Source: Actinoplanes nipponensis (GTDB taxonomy: Bacteria; Actinomycetota; Actinomycetes; Mycobacteriales; Micromonosporaceae). From it: a stretch of 64,000 bases of DNA. How positions within the stretch are numbered: the stretch's first letter is position 1; every line of letters starts with the position of its first letter. Positions 53,673 through 63,125 of the stretch are shown here, piece after piece. The DNA lies in the NCBI RefSeq assembly GCF_016862275.1, contig NZ_BOMQ01000074.1:1-64000 (forward strand), written 5' to 3'. A model generated the notes under the pieces. It saw only the letters and a program-made list of their open reading frames with translations, searched no databases and was not told the origin of the DNA. Both the position numbers and the translations under genes were made by a program.

Positions 53673-55891
53673 CAGGACAACAGTGCCTCGAGGCGACGGT
53701 TGACCGCATTGAGTGTGGCGCGCACCATGGCGTGCCGGTCGTCACCGGTGATCACGGCGGAGCCGGAGAGCTGTTCCACCCAGCCGCCGACCGACAGCAG
53801 CATGACCACCACGGCGACCTGCATCGAGCCGAACTGCACGGCCGCGGCGTGCTCGACGAAGCACCGCGCCGGCCCGTCCGCGTGATCGGAGGTGGTGAGC
53901 AGCTCGTCCACGGCGCCGGCGGTGGCCGTCGCGCACAGCCGCAGCAGGTAGCCGTCGACCGCCGGCCCGGTGGCCTCGCCGGCCGCGACCTGGCCGTTGA
54001 CGGTGAGCCGCACCTCGACGGTGGCCTCGGTGCCGAACGTGTTGACCCGGACGTTCTCGATCATGACCCGCGGGCCGGGGCGCTCGCCGATGTCGAGCGG
54101 CCGCGGCGGGGCGGGCTCGATGCCGACCGGCGTCTCGCCCGGGCCGGCTAGCCGGCCGGACGAGTAGCTGCTCGAGGTGGTCACCGGGCGGCCGGACGGG
54201 TTGGGCTGGCTGGGCACGAACGGCGCGGACGCGGGAGCCGAGGCCTGCGCCGCCGGGGGCGCCGAGGCGGGCGCCGCCGGCAGCGACGACACCGGGGCCG
54301 GCGCGGACGGCGGGACCGAGCGTGGCGTGGGCGAGGGCGGGCCCGAGCGCGGCGCGGAGGAAGGCGGGGCCGAGCGCGGCGCGGAGGAAGGCGAGGCCGA
54401 GCGCGGCGCGGAGGAAGGCGGAGCCGAGCGCGGCGCAGACGAAAGCGGGGCCGAGCGCGGCGCAGACGAAAGCGGGGCCGAGCGCGGCGCGGGCGACGGC
54501 GGGGCCGAGCGCGGGACCGGCGCGGGCGACGGCGGGGCCGACGTGGGCAGGGCCGAGCGCGGCGCGGGGGCCGGCGGCTGCGGGCCGGCCAGCGGGGACG
54601 CGCCCTTCATCGCGGCGTCCAGACCCATCCTGTCCTGCAGCAGCCGGGCGACCTGCCGGCTCACCTCGGCCGGGTCGGCGCCCTCGGACAGGTCCAGGCG
54701 GAGACTGTGCGCGCCGGCCGGCGTGGAACGCAGCGAGGCGTCGCGCACCCCCTCCACCTCGCGGACCGCGGCGAGGATGGCGTTCACGTCGAAGCCCTCC
54801 TGACGTTCCTGCGCCGACGGCACGTCACCGCGGCGCAGGTGGGTCGCGATGCGGGCCAGCGCGGGGGTCTCGGCGGGTGGCTCCACGGACGGCGGCTCCG
54901 GGACGGTGGGCACGTCCGGCTGGGCCGGGACGCGCTGCGGCAACGCGGGGAAGGACTGCTCCCCGGTGCCCGGGCCGGGGTCGCCGGCGGGACGGCCGGA
55001 GAACGCGGAGGGCGGGGCGTATCCGGACGGGGTCGCGGCCGGCTCGTACGGCAGCCGGCGCGGGAAGCTGGTGGGATCGTACGACGGCCGCGCCGGGCCT
55101 TGATCGCCGGAACGTGACTCGTCGGTAGCCGCCGGCGGGACGACCCGGGGCAGGCCGGCCATCGGCGTCGGCGGGTCCAGCGCGTGCCGGGCGGAGTCGG
55201 TGGTGATCCAGTCGGCCCGGCGGCCGCCGGGAGTGGCCGGGCGTACCGCCGGGAAGGGCCGCTCGGCCGGCACGGCCGCACGCTGCCGGCCCGCCTGCGG
55301 ACGCGGCGGCTCCGGGCCGGCGTCGTCCAGGTCACCCTCGTACGGGTACGGCGGCGCGCTCGCCGGCAGCCCGGTGATCGCGCGCAGCTCGGTGGTCTCC
55401 TGCGCGTCCGGGCCCAGCAGCTCGGGCCCGAGCGGGTCCGGGCGCTCGGCGCCGCCCCGCGGTGGGCCGCCGGCGCGCGGCGGGTCGTCCGGCCGGGGCT
55501 CGTTGCCGCCGGGCGCGAGGTGGGCGAGCAGGTCCTGATAGCGGGCGCGGCTGTCGGACCAGCGCGGCGCCGCGGCGTTCTCGAGGCGGGACCCCGCAGC
55601 GTCGGGCGCGGGGGCCGGGGAGAAGGACGGCGGGGGCGGCGGCATGGTGAACGGCCGGATCTCCCCCGAAGGGGGGTCCTCCGGCGGGGGGCGCTCCTGG
55701 GTGAACGGGCGGACCTCGGTGGCGGGCCGGCGCCAGGCGGGCACCTCGGCCTCGGGGTCCAGCGCGGAGCCCGCATTGGACCAGGGGCTCTCGCGAGCTG
55801 CCCAGCCGTTCAGCCGGGTGCGGTCGCGCGACTCGGCGCCGGTGCCGCCGTCCGCTGCACCGGCGTCCCCGGAATGCCCTGATTCGTCCAC
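53672..55891 (-). CDS. Large proline-rich disordered protein with a conserved C-terminal domain
   Basis: The 739-aa protein starts at GTG 55891 behind GAGGAG. Residues 1 to about 330 are Pro/Arg/Ala-rich and probably disordered. A small globular part lies around 345-430 (FDVNAILAAVREVEGVRDAS, LRLDLSEGADPAEVSRQVAR). A repetitive PRSAPPSSA region (about 450-570) follows. The last about 130 residues form a folded domain (VMIENVRVNTFGTEATVEVR, ending NAVNRRLEALLS). No signal or membrane helix is seen. The function is unknown; it is coupled to the hydrolase gene and diverges from a TetR gene. Confidence 0.8.
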   Translation of the reverse strand: MDESGHSGDAGAADGGTGAESRDRTRLNGWAARESPWSNAGSALDPEAEVPAWRRPATEVRPFTQERPPPEDPPSGEIRPFTMPPPPPSFSPAPAPDAAGSRLENAAAPRWSDSRARYQDLLAHLAPGGNEPRPDDPPRAGGPPRGGAERPDPLGPELLGPDAQETTELRAITGLPASAPPYPYEGDLDDAGPEPPRPQAGRQRAAVPAERPFPAVRPATPGGRRADWITTDSARHALDPPTPMAGLPRVVPPAATDESRSGDQGPARPSYDPTSFPRRLPYEPAATPSGYAPPSAFSGRPAGDPGPGTGEQSFPALPQRVPAQPDVPTVPEPPSVEPPAETPALARIATHLRRGDVPSAQERQEGFDVNAILAAVREVEGVRDASLRSTPAGAHSLRLDLSEGADPAEVSRQVARLLQDRMGLDAAMKGASPLAGPQPPAPAPRSALPTSAPPSPAPVPRSAPPSPAPRSAPLSSAPRSAPLSSAPRSAPPSSAPRSASPSSAPRSAPPSSAPRSGPPSPTPRSVPPSAPAPVSSLPAAPASAPPAAQASAPASAPFVPSQPNPSGRPVTTSSSYSSGRLAGPGETPVGIEPAPPRPLDIGERPGPRVMIENVRVNTFGTEATVEVRLTVNGQVAAGEATGPAVDGYLLRLCATATAGAVDELLTTSDHADGPARCFVEHAAAVQFGSMQVAVVVMLLSVGGWVEQLSGSAVITGDDRHAMVRATLNAVNRRLEALLS
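54342..54530. repeat. 27-bp minisatellite inside the disordered-protein gene
   Basis: Seven units begin at 54342, 54369, 54396, 54423, 54450, 54477 and 54504, at an exact 27-bp spacing. Each contains CCGAGCGCGGCGC followed by a variable GA-rich segment. They encode the 9-residue unit PRSAPPSSA with small changes and keep the frame. Confidence 0.9.
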
Positions 55892-55963
55892 CGTGCGCTC
55901 CTCGCTTGCCCCCGCTGAGGCTACCGTGTGGTTGCAGTGGCGATAAGTTGCAGCGTCGCGACA

Positions 55964-56003
55964 ATTGCCCGCCCGGCAAGCGACAGATGGCGAACCGGGC
56001 AAT
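55964..56003. promoter_or_regulatory. Inverted repeat in the divergent promoter before the TetR gene
   Basis: ATTGCCCG (55964-55971) and CGGGCAAT (55996-56003) are complementary and 24 bases apart. They lie between the divergent starts at 55891 and 56043 and may bind the TetR protein. The wide spacing makes this weaker than the other operator calls. Confidence 0.3.
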
Positions 56004-56042
56004 CCGCGCCCTACCGCGGGGGAAACAATCTCGGAGGTTCAC

Positions 56043-56705
56043 ATGACCGCTGCGTCCGGCGGGGCACAGACGGCGGGGCGCCCGACGCGCCTGCCGCGCT
56101 CCGCGCGCCGTAAGCAGCTGCTTGCCGCCGCGCAGCAGATCTTCGTGGCACAGGGGTACCACGCCGCCGCGATGGACGAGATCGCCGAGCAGGCCGGCGT
56201 CTCCAAGCCGGTGCTCTACCAGCACTTCCCCGGCAAGCTCGAGCTCTACCTGGCCCTGCTGGACACGCACTGCGACGCGATAATCGCCAAGGTGCGCGGC
56301 GCGATGCTGGCGACTCCGGACAACAAGGAGCGGGTCAAGGGCGCCGTACGGGCGTACTTCGACTTCATGGACCACGAGAGCGAGGCCTTCCGGCTGGTCT
56401 TCGAGTCCGATCTGCGCAACGACCCCCAGGTCCGCGAGCGGGTGGAGCGCGTCGAGCAGGGCTGCATCGCCGCGATCACGGACACGGTGGTCTCGGACAC
56501 CGGCCAGAACCAGGCGAACGCCGAGCTGCTCGCCTCCGGCCTGGTCGGCGCGGCCGGCCAGGCGGCCCAGTACTGGCTGGCGAGCGGCCGGCAGACCCCC
56601 AAGGCCGAGGCGGAGGCCCTGGTCGCGGCCCTGATCTGGCGGGGCATCGCCAGCTTCCCGCTGCAGGGTGAGTCAACGACCGGTACGCCCGGGGAAATCG
56701 GCTAG
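56043..56705 (+). CDS. TetR-family regulator next to DUF3107
   Basis: The 220-aa protein starts at ATG 56043 behind GGAGGT. The helix-turn-helix is QIFVAQGYHAAAMDEIAEQA with GVSKPVLYQHFPGKLELY. The C-terminal domain is compact, with DHESEAFRLVFESDLRNDP. This TetR is conserved beside DUF3107 and a DEAD-box helicase in actinobacteria. Regulated genes are unknown; the divergent disordered-protein gene is a candidate. Confidence 0.9.
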   Translation: MTAASGGAQTAGRPTRLPRSARRKQLLAAAQQIFVAQGYHAAAMDEIAEQAGVSKPVLYQHFPGKLELYLALLDTHCDAIIAKVRGAMLATPDNKERVKGAVRAYFDFMDHESEAFRLVFESDLRNDPQVRERVERVEQGCIAAITDTVVSDTGQNQANAELLASGLVGAAGQAAQYWLASGRQTPKAEAEALVAALIWRGIASFPLQGESTTGTPGEIG

Positions 56706-56741
56706 CCTTCATGTCGGAAGACATCTGAGGAGGAGGACCCC

Positions 56742-56966
56742 GTGGAGGTCAAGATCGGCGTGCAGTACGCCCCGCGCGAGCTGGTGCTGGAGAGCGCGCA
56801 GACGCCGGCCGAGGTCGAGCAGGCCGTGACCGAGGCGATGGCCAAGGACAGCGTTCTCACTCTGACCGACGAGAAGGGCCGCAAGGTGATCGTCCCGATC
56901 GCCAAGGTGGCCTACGTGGAGATCGCCGAGAAGTCCGAGCGGCCGTTCGGCTTCACCACGCGATAA
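56742..56966 (+). CDS. DUF3107 family protein
   Basis: The 74-aa protein starts at GTG 56742 behind GAGGAGGA. It matches the small actinobacterial DUF3107 family: KIGVQYAPRELVLES at the start, VLTLTDEKGRKVIVPIAKVA, YVEIAEKSERPFGF at the end. The function is unknown. It follows the TetR gene by 36 bp and is probably co-transcribed, with a terminator behind. Confidence 0.9.
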   Translation: MEVKIGVQYAPRELVLESAQTPAEVEQAVTEAMAKDSVLTLTDEKGRKVIVPIAKVAYVEIAEKSERPFGFTTR

Positions 56967-56983
56967 CGGACGAGCAGCACCGA

Positions 56984-57016
56984 AACGGCAGGCTTCCCAC
57001 CCGGGATCCTGCCGTT
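56984..57016 (+). terminator. Hairpin terminator after the DUF3107 gene
   Basis: AACGGCAGG (56984-56992) and CCTGCCGTT (57008-57016) pair perfectly around 15 bases. The hairpin is 17 bases past the stop of the gene at 56742-56966. Confidence 0.6.
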
Positions 57017-57204
57017 CCGGCGTTGAGGTGCGAAATCTCTCGGTCGGGTAGACTTGCCGATGTCGCCGTCGACGTCGGCTCGATATCGAGTCGCCGCGGC
57101 GACGCGCGTGCGGCCCGCGATCATCTCGCGTGTGGCCCGCGCTCTACCCAGACCGCGCCCCAGGAATTCGACGGGCGCACCACGAGAGGCACCCGCAGAA
57201 CTCC

Positions 57205-59118
<1,914 letters not shown>

Positions 59119-59131
59119 CCCTGCTTCACCT

Positions 59132-59169
59132 CGCGAATGGGTGCCCGGCCGGCCGGGCACCCATTCGCG
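59132..59169. terminator. Perfect 38-bp palindrome, bidirectional terminator
   Basis: CGCGAATGGGTGCCCGGCC is followed directly by its exact complement, ending at 59169. It lies between the helicase stop and the stop of the convergent DUF2470 gene, so it can serve both. Confidence 0.85.
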
Positions 59170-59463
59170 TCAGTGGGCCGGGGCGACCCCCAGGGCGGCG
59201 CAGGCCTGCTGATACATCCGGACCGTCTCGCCCCGGACCTGGCGGCGTTCGGTGAGCCGCTCGCTGAACGGGATCCGCACCGGCACCGCGATCCCGTTCA
59301 CCGTGGCCTCGAAGTCCATCCCGTCGGAGTCCAGCCCCGACATGCGGGCCGCGCTGGCCGTCGAGATGCCGCCCAGCCCGCGCACGATCAGCACGTTGTC
59401 CTCGGCATGGTCGTCGTTCATGTGGCGGGCGATCTGCGCCACCACCTCCGGGGTGAATGTCAT
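59170..59463 (-). CDS. DUF2470 protein (HugZ-like C-terminal domain)
   Basis: The 97-aa protein matches the DUF2470 domain that forms the C-terminal part of HugZ-type heme oxygenases and related FMN proteins: ARHMNDDHAEDNVLIVRG, then MSGLDSDGMDFEATV. Its start overlaps the stop of the heme oxygenase gene, so it is part of the iron-regulated heme unit. Here it stands alone and probably assists heme handling; this is inference. Confidence 0.85.
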   Translation of the reverse strand: MTFTPEVVAQIARHMNDDHAEDNVLIVRGLGGISTASAARMSGLDSDGMDFEATVNGIAVPVRIPFSERLTERRQVRGETVRMYQQACAALGVAPAH

Positions 59464-60104
59464 GCCCAACGCTCCTTCAGCTCGCGCAGCACAGCGATGT
59501 TGAGCCGGTAGGCCTCCCCCACCTCGGCGAGGAAATTCTGCTCGTCCGCGGGGGAGAAGGCGAGGCCGTCGAGCAATTCCCGGTACCGGGCGCGGAAGGC
59601 CGGCGGCGAGACGCCCTCGAACACGAAGAACCGGTGGCCCGCGCCGGTCAGCCCGTACGCCTCGGCGATCGCCGGGCCCAGGTACTGCCCGCCGGACAGG
59701 TCGCCCAGGTAGCGGGTGTAGTGGTGGGCGATGAAGGCCCACGGGTGCTCGAACGCCACCGCGCGCAGCCGGGCCCGGTATTCCCTGGTCGCCGGCAGCG
59801 CGCCGAGCCGGGGCCGGGCGCCGAGCAGCGTGGCCAGGTCGTCGCGCAGGGCCGGGAGGCGGGTCAGCTCGGGAAGGACGAAGGCCCCCGCGACCGGGTC
59901 GCCGGCCATCACCGCGGCGGCCTGCTCCAACGTCTCGTAGATGAACCAGTGCTGCGCCGCCAGGTCCGCGTACGCCTCCCGGGGCAGCTTGCCGGCGACC
60001 AGCGCGTCGAGGAACCCGCTGCCCTGGGCCGCGTCGTGGTCCAGCCGCGTGCCCTCGCGCAGCCGGACGGACAGCCTCCCGGTGGAGGGGTCGGCCAGGG
60101 TCAT
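59460..60104 (-). CDS. Biliverdin-producing heme oxygenase (HmuO type)
   Basis: The 214-aa protein starts at ATG 60104 behind GGAGGTGCAAGC. The proximal heme ligand is His23 (GTRLDHDAAQ) and the distal helix reads YLGDLSGGQYLG. It opens heme to biliverdin, CO and iron. An iron box lies 20 bases upstream, so it should be induced by iron starvation. The DUF2470 gene follows with an overlap. Confidence 0.93.
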   Translation of the reverse strand: MTLADPSTGRLSVRLREGTRLDHDAAQGSGFLDALVAGKLPREAYADLAAQHWFIYETLEQAAAVMAGDPVAGAFVLPELTRLPALRDDLATLLGARPRLGALPATREYRARLRAVAFEHPWAFIAHHYTRYLGDLSGGQYLGPAIAEAYGLTGAGHRFFVFEGVSPPAFRARYRELLDGLAFSPADEQNFLAEVGEAYRLNIAVLRELKERWA

Positions 60105-60123
60105 CGCTTGCACCTCCGTGATC

Positions 60124-60139
60124 GTTAGGCGAGCCTAAC
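60124..60139. promoter_or_regulatory. Iron box (DtxR/IdeR/DmdR-type operator)
   Basis: GTTAGGC-GA-GCCTAAC matches the TTAGGxTxxxCTAA-type palindrome of actinobacterial iron repressors, with 7-base arms. It lies in the 86-bp gap between the heme oxygenase and the divergent methyltransferase gene, close to the former. Confidence 0.75.
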
Positions 60140-60190
60140 AAAGGCAAAGGCTCCGAAGACCGGCAAAATCCCGCGGGGCAGAATGGTGGG

Positions 60191-61327
60191 ATGCCCCAAT
60201 CCCTGGATGCCGTCCTCGCCGAGGTACGCGACCTGCTGCTCGACCCCGCGCTGACCCGGGCGGTCGCGGCCGGCAGGCGCCGCGGCCTCACCCCCTCGGT
60301 CGCCCGCGCCGAGCTGCGGCCGGTGGCCCTCAAGGGCGGCAACCGGTTGCAGATCGTCACCGACGACGGCTCCCGGCCGTACACCCGTAACGTCGAGCCC
60401 GGCCCGGAGGCTGCCGCGGCGGTCGACGCCCTGCTCGCGGAGCCGTTCGGCAACTGGCACGTCGAGACGGCAGCGGCGACCGTGCAGGTCCGGGTGACGA
60501 AGAAGGGCGACGCCCAGGTGCACCGGGCCGGGGCGACCGCGCCCACCGTGGCCAAGGGCCACGACCGGGCGAAGCAGTGGCTGCTCGACCCGGGCGACCC
60601 GCTGTTCACCGTGGTCGGCGGCACGGCCGCGAAGCGCCGGCAGGTCGACGCCTTCCTGCGGGCCCTGGCCGCGACCCTGCCGGACGAGCTGCCCGCCGAC
60701 CTGCGCGTGGTCGACCTGGGCTGCGGAAACGCTTACCTGACCTTCGCCGCCTACCGGTTCCTGGCCGATCGCGGCGTCCGGGTCCGGGTCGTGGGGGTCG
60801 ACGTCCGCGAGGACCAGCGGGTCCGCAACAGCGCCGTCGCCGAGCAGCTGGGCTGCGCCGACGCGGTGACCTTCGTAGCCGGCACGATCGAGGATGCCGT
60901 CGTCACGGAGGCCCCGGACCTGGTCCTGGCCCTGCACGCCTGCGACACCGCCACGGATCAGGCGCTGGCCCGGGCGGTGCGCTGGGACGCGAAGTGGGTG
61001 CTGGCGGCGCCGTGCTGCCACCACGACATCGCGGCCCAGCTCAAGGGCAACCCCGCCCCCGCGCCGTACGGGGAGCTGACCCGGCACGCGATCCTGCGGG
61101 AACGCTTCGCCGACGTCCTCACCGACTCGCTGCGCTCGGCCCTGCTGCGCCTGCACGGCTACCGGGTCGAGGTCGTCGAGTTCGTCGACTCGGCGCACAC
61201 GCCCCGCAACCTGCTGCTGCGCGCCCGCCGCACCGGCGCCGCCCCGGCCGAGGGCCAGCGCGCCGAGTACGACGCGCTGACCGCCCAGTGGGGCGTGACG
61301 CCGGCGCTGGAGAAGCTGCTCAGCTGA
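60191..61327 (+). CDS. SAM-dependent methyltransferase, GSTCD/RNA-methyltransferase-like
   Basis: The 378-aa protein has an N-terminal part of about 155 residues (basic, with ELRPVALKGGNRLQIVTDDG) and a Rossmann methyltransferase domain. Motif I is VVDLGCGNAYLTFAAYRFL, followed by VVGVDVRE, LVLALHACDTATDQAL and APCCHHDIAAQL. This ALHACDxATD/CCHHD pattern is shared with eukaryotic GSTCD and bacterial relatives thought to modify RNA. The target is unproved. It converges with and overlaps the gene at 61320-62399 by eight bases. Confidence 0.85.
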   Translation: MPQSLDAVLAEVRDLLLDPALTRAVAAGRRRGLTPSVARAELRPVALKGGNRLQIVTDDGSRPYTRNVEPGPEAAAAVDALLAEPFGNWHVETAAATVQVRVTKKGDAQVHRAGATAPTVAKGHDRAKQWLLDPGDPLFTVVGGTAAKRRQVDAFLRALAATLPDELPADLRVVDLGCGNAYLTFAAYRFLADRGVRVRVVGVDVREDQRVRNSAVAEQLGCADAVTFVAGTIEDAVVTEAPDLVLALHACDTATDQALARAVRWDAKWVLAAPCCHHDIAAQLKGNPAPAPYGELTRHAILRERFADVLTDSLRSALLRLHGYRVEVVEFVDSAHTPRNLLLRARRTGAAPAEGQRAEYDALTAQWGVTPALEKLLS

Positions 61328-62399
61328 CGGTCGCCGTGAAGGCGGCGGTGCGCACCTTGCCCGCCACCTGGAAGTCGAAGAACATCCGGTAGCGGCCCGG
61401 TCCGGGCGCGGCCAGCCAGAACTTGACGGCCCCGTCGACCGGTCGCGGCTCGGGGTGCACGTGCACGTAGCCCACGTCCCCCTCGCGCAGCACCACCAGA
61501 TGCCCGAACGCACCCAGGTACGGCTCCAGCGCGGCGGGCCGGCCGTCCGGGCCGGTCACCGTCAGCAGCAGCGGCTGGGTGGCGCCGGTCCGCGGTGTGC
61601 CGGCGTACGAGACGACGAAGCCGTCCACGCTCGCCCGGCTGAGCGGGGCGGGGAGCGCGACCGGCCGGTAGTCCCCGGCCACCGTGAGGTCGACCCCGAG
61701 CGTCGCCGGCGTCTGCTGACCGCCGACGACGGCGGTGAAGTCGGCGATCGCGCGGTAGCTGCCCGGCGCGGCCAGGGCGAGGTCGACGCTCCAGGTGCCG
61801 TCGGGCGCCATCGTGGGGTGCAGGTGCTGGTAGCCGGTCAGGTCGCGCCGGACGACCACGAGGTGCAGCGGCTTGTCGTGCACGACGGCGTAGGTGGTGA
61901 TCGGCGCGCCACCGGCCCCGGTGATCCGGAAGCGGTACGGCTGAGCCGGGCCGGCCTTGAGCACGCCGGTCCCGGGCACGAGGGTCAGCCCGGCCGTGGT
62001 GACCGCCAGGCCACCGACGCCGCCGCCGGCCGCACCGGCGACCTGGGTGACGGTGCCGTCCGCGTTGTGCACGTGCGGCGCGGCGCCGGAGTCGTCGTGC
62101 GGCGCGACGCCCGGCTGTGCGGCTCCGGGCTGCGCAGCGCCGGTGTCGCCCGGGAGCGCGGCACCGTGCGGTGCGCCGGAGTCGTCGTGTGACGTGCCGG
62201 CGCCCGCCGCGCCTTCCATGTCGTGCCCGCCGTTCGCCGCGGCCGGCGCCGAGCGGGCCTGCTCGACCGAGTTGTTGAGGCGCCCGATGCCGTAGCCGGC
62301 GAACAGGACCACCACGACGACGGCGGCGAACGCGGCCAGCCGGAAGCCGGCCCGGTCGGACGCGGCCTCGGGCGGCGCCTGCTCGAGGGTGTCAGGCAT
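61320..62399 (-). CDS. Membrane-anchored protein with two GYxHxHP modules, copper cluster
   Basis: The 359-aa protein has one N-terminal membrane helix (about 22-42), a His/Asp-rich linker (HDMEG, HDDSGAPHG, APHVHNADG) and two related beta-rich modules. One contains LTGYQHLHPTMAPDGTW and the other DVGYVHVHPEPRPVDGA, each preceded by HLVVxR and followed by a PGxYRxxxDF segment. The pairs of histidines suggest metal binding outside the membrane. It overlaps the copZ-like gene, and csoR lies upstream, so copper is the likely ligand. No established family name is assigned. Confidence 0.8.
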   Translation of the reverse strand: MPDTLEQAPPEAASDRAGFRLAAFAAVVVVVLFAGYGIGRLNNSVEQARSAPAAANGGHDMEGAAGAGTSHDDSGAPHGAALPGDTGAAQPGAAQPGVAPHDDSGAAPHVHNADGTVTQVAGAAGGGVGGLAVTTAGLTLVPGTGVLKAGPAQPYRFRITGAGGAPITTYAVVHDKPLHLVVVRRDLTGYQHLHPTMAPDGTWSVDLALAAPGSYRAIADFTAVVGGQQTPATLGVDLTVAGDYRPVALPAPLSRASVDGFVVSYAGTPRTGATQPLLLTVTGPDGRPAALEPYLGAFGHLVVLREGDVGYVHVHPEPRPVDGAVKFWLAAPGPGRYRMFFDFQVAGKVRTAAFTATVS

Positions 62400-62604
62400 C
62401 GGCGAGCTCGTACCCGGCCTCGTCAATGGCGCCCCGGACGGCCTCGGTGGCCAGCGGCGCCGCGCTGGTGACGGTGACGGCGCCGGAGGCGAGGTCGACC
62501 TCGACGGCGTCGACGCCGGGGAGCTCGGAGATCTCACTGGTCACGGCCTGGACGCAGTGCGCGCAGGTCATCCCGGTCACGGTGTAGGTGCTGGTGACGG
62601 ACAT
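62392..62604 (-). CDS. copZ: Heavy-metal-associated (CopZ-like) metallochaperone
   Basis: The 70-aa protein is a single HMA domain with the copper-binding motif GMTCAHC (Cys14, Cys17) after YTVT. Its size and context, between csoR and the GYxHxHP protein, support a cytoplasmic copper chaperone. The stop overlaps the next gene's start by eight bases. No copper ATPase gene is in the window. Confidence 0.9.
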   Translation of the reverse strand: MSVTSTYTVTGMTCAHCVQAVTSEISELPGVDAVEVDLASGAVTVTSAAPLATEAVRGAIDEAGYELADA

Positions 62605-62707
62605 GGTCTTCCCTTCCTCGGGCGAGCCGGCGGGGCCCGGCGACTCTTTGGTTTGTCGTCCCGCCCGCGCTTGTCCTGCTCTCGCGCGGGCGCCGACGGC
62701 GGCTCGG

Positions 62708-63013
62708 TCAGGAGCGAACGAGCCGGGCGATGGCGTCCGACGCCTCTTTGACCTTGGCGCTCGGGTCGCCGGCCCGGGCCGCGTCGACGACGCAGTGGGC
62801 GAGATGGTCCTCGAGCAGACCGACGGCGACGGCATGCAGGGCGCTCTTCGCCGCGGAGATCTGGGTGAGGACATCGATGCAGTACGTGTCCTCATCGACC
62901 ATCCGCTGCAGGCCGCGGATCTGGCCCTCGATGCGACGCAGCCGCCCGAGCAGGGCCGCCTTGTCGCCCGAGTAACCGTGCGGTCCGGGATGGTCGTCGT
63001 GGTCGGTCGTCAT
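62708..63013 (-). CDS. csoR: Copper-sensing repressor CsoR
   Basis: The 101-aa all-helical DUF156 protein has the copper ligands Cys45, His70 and Cys74 at the spacing of CsoR (x24 and x3). GRLRRIEGQIRGLQRMVDED is the DNA-binding/tetramer helix. ATG 63013 is chosen over upstream ATGs. It should repress the copZ cluster and release on Cu(I). The 103 bp to copZ hold no gene. Confidence 0.93.
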   Translation of the reverse strand: MTTDHDDHPGPHGYSGDKAALLGRLRRIEGQIRGLQRMVDEDTYCIDVLTQISAAKSALHAVAVGLLEDHLAHCVVDAARAGDPSAKVKEASDAIARLVRS

Positions 63014-63023
63014 GGCACCCACC

Positions 63024-63040
63024 ATACCCCCCACCCGTAT
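63024..63040. promoter_or_regulatory. CsoR-operator-like sequence
   Basis: ATACCCCCCACCCGTAT has ATAC/GTAT ends around a C-rich core, the general form of CsoR sites. It lies 11 bases before the csoR ATG, suggesting autoregulation. Confidence 0.45.
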
Positions 63041-63125
63041 ATCGATCCGCGCCGCGGCGGCGCGTTTCCTGTGCGCTTCGTCTCGCCGTACGGCCCCGAA
63101 AGTCGCGTCACTCCCCTCCCTCCGG

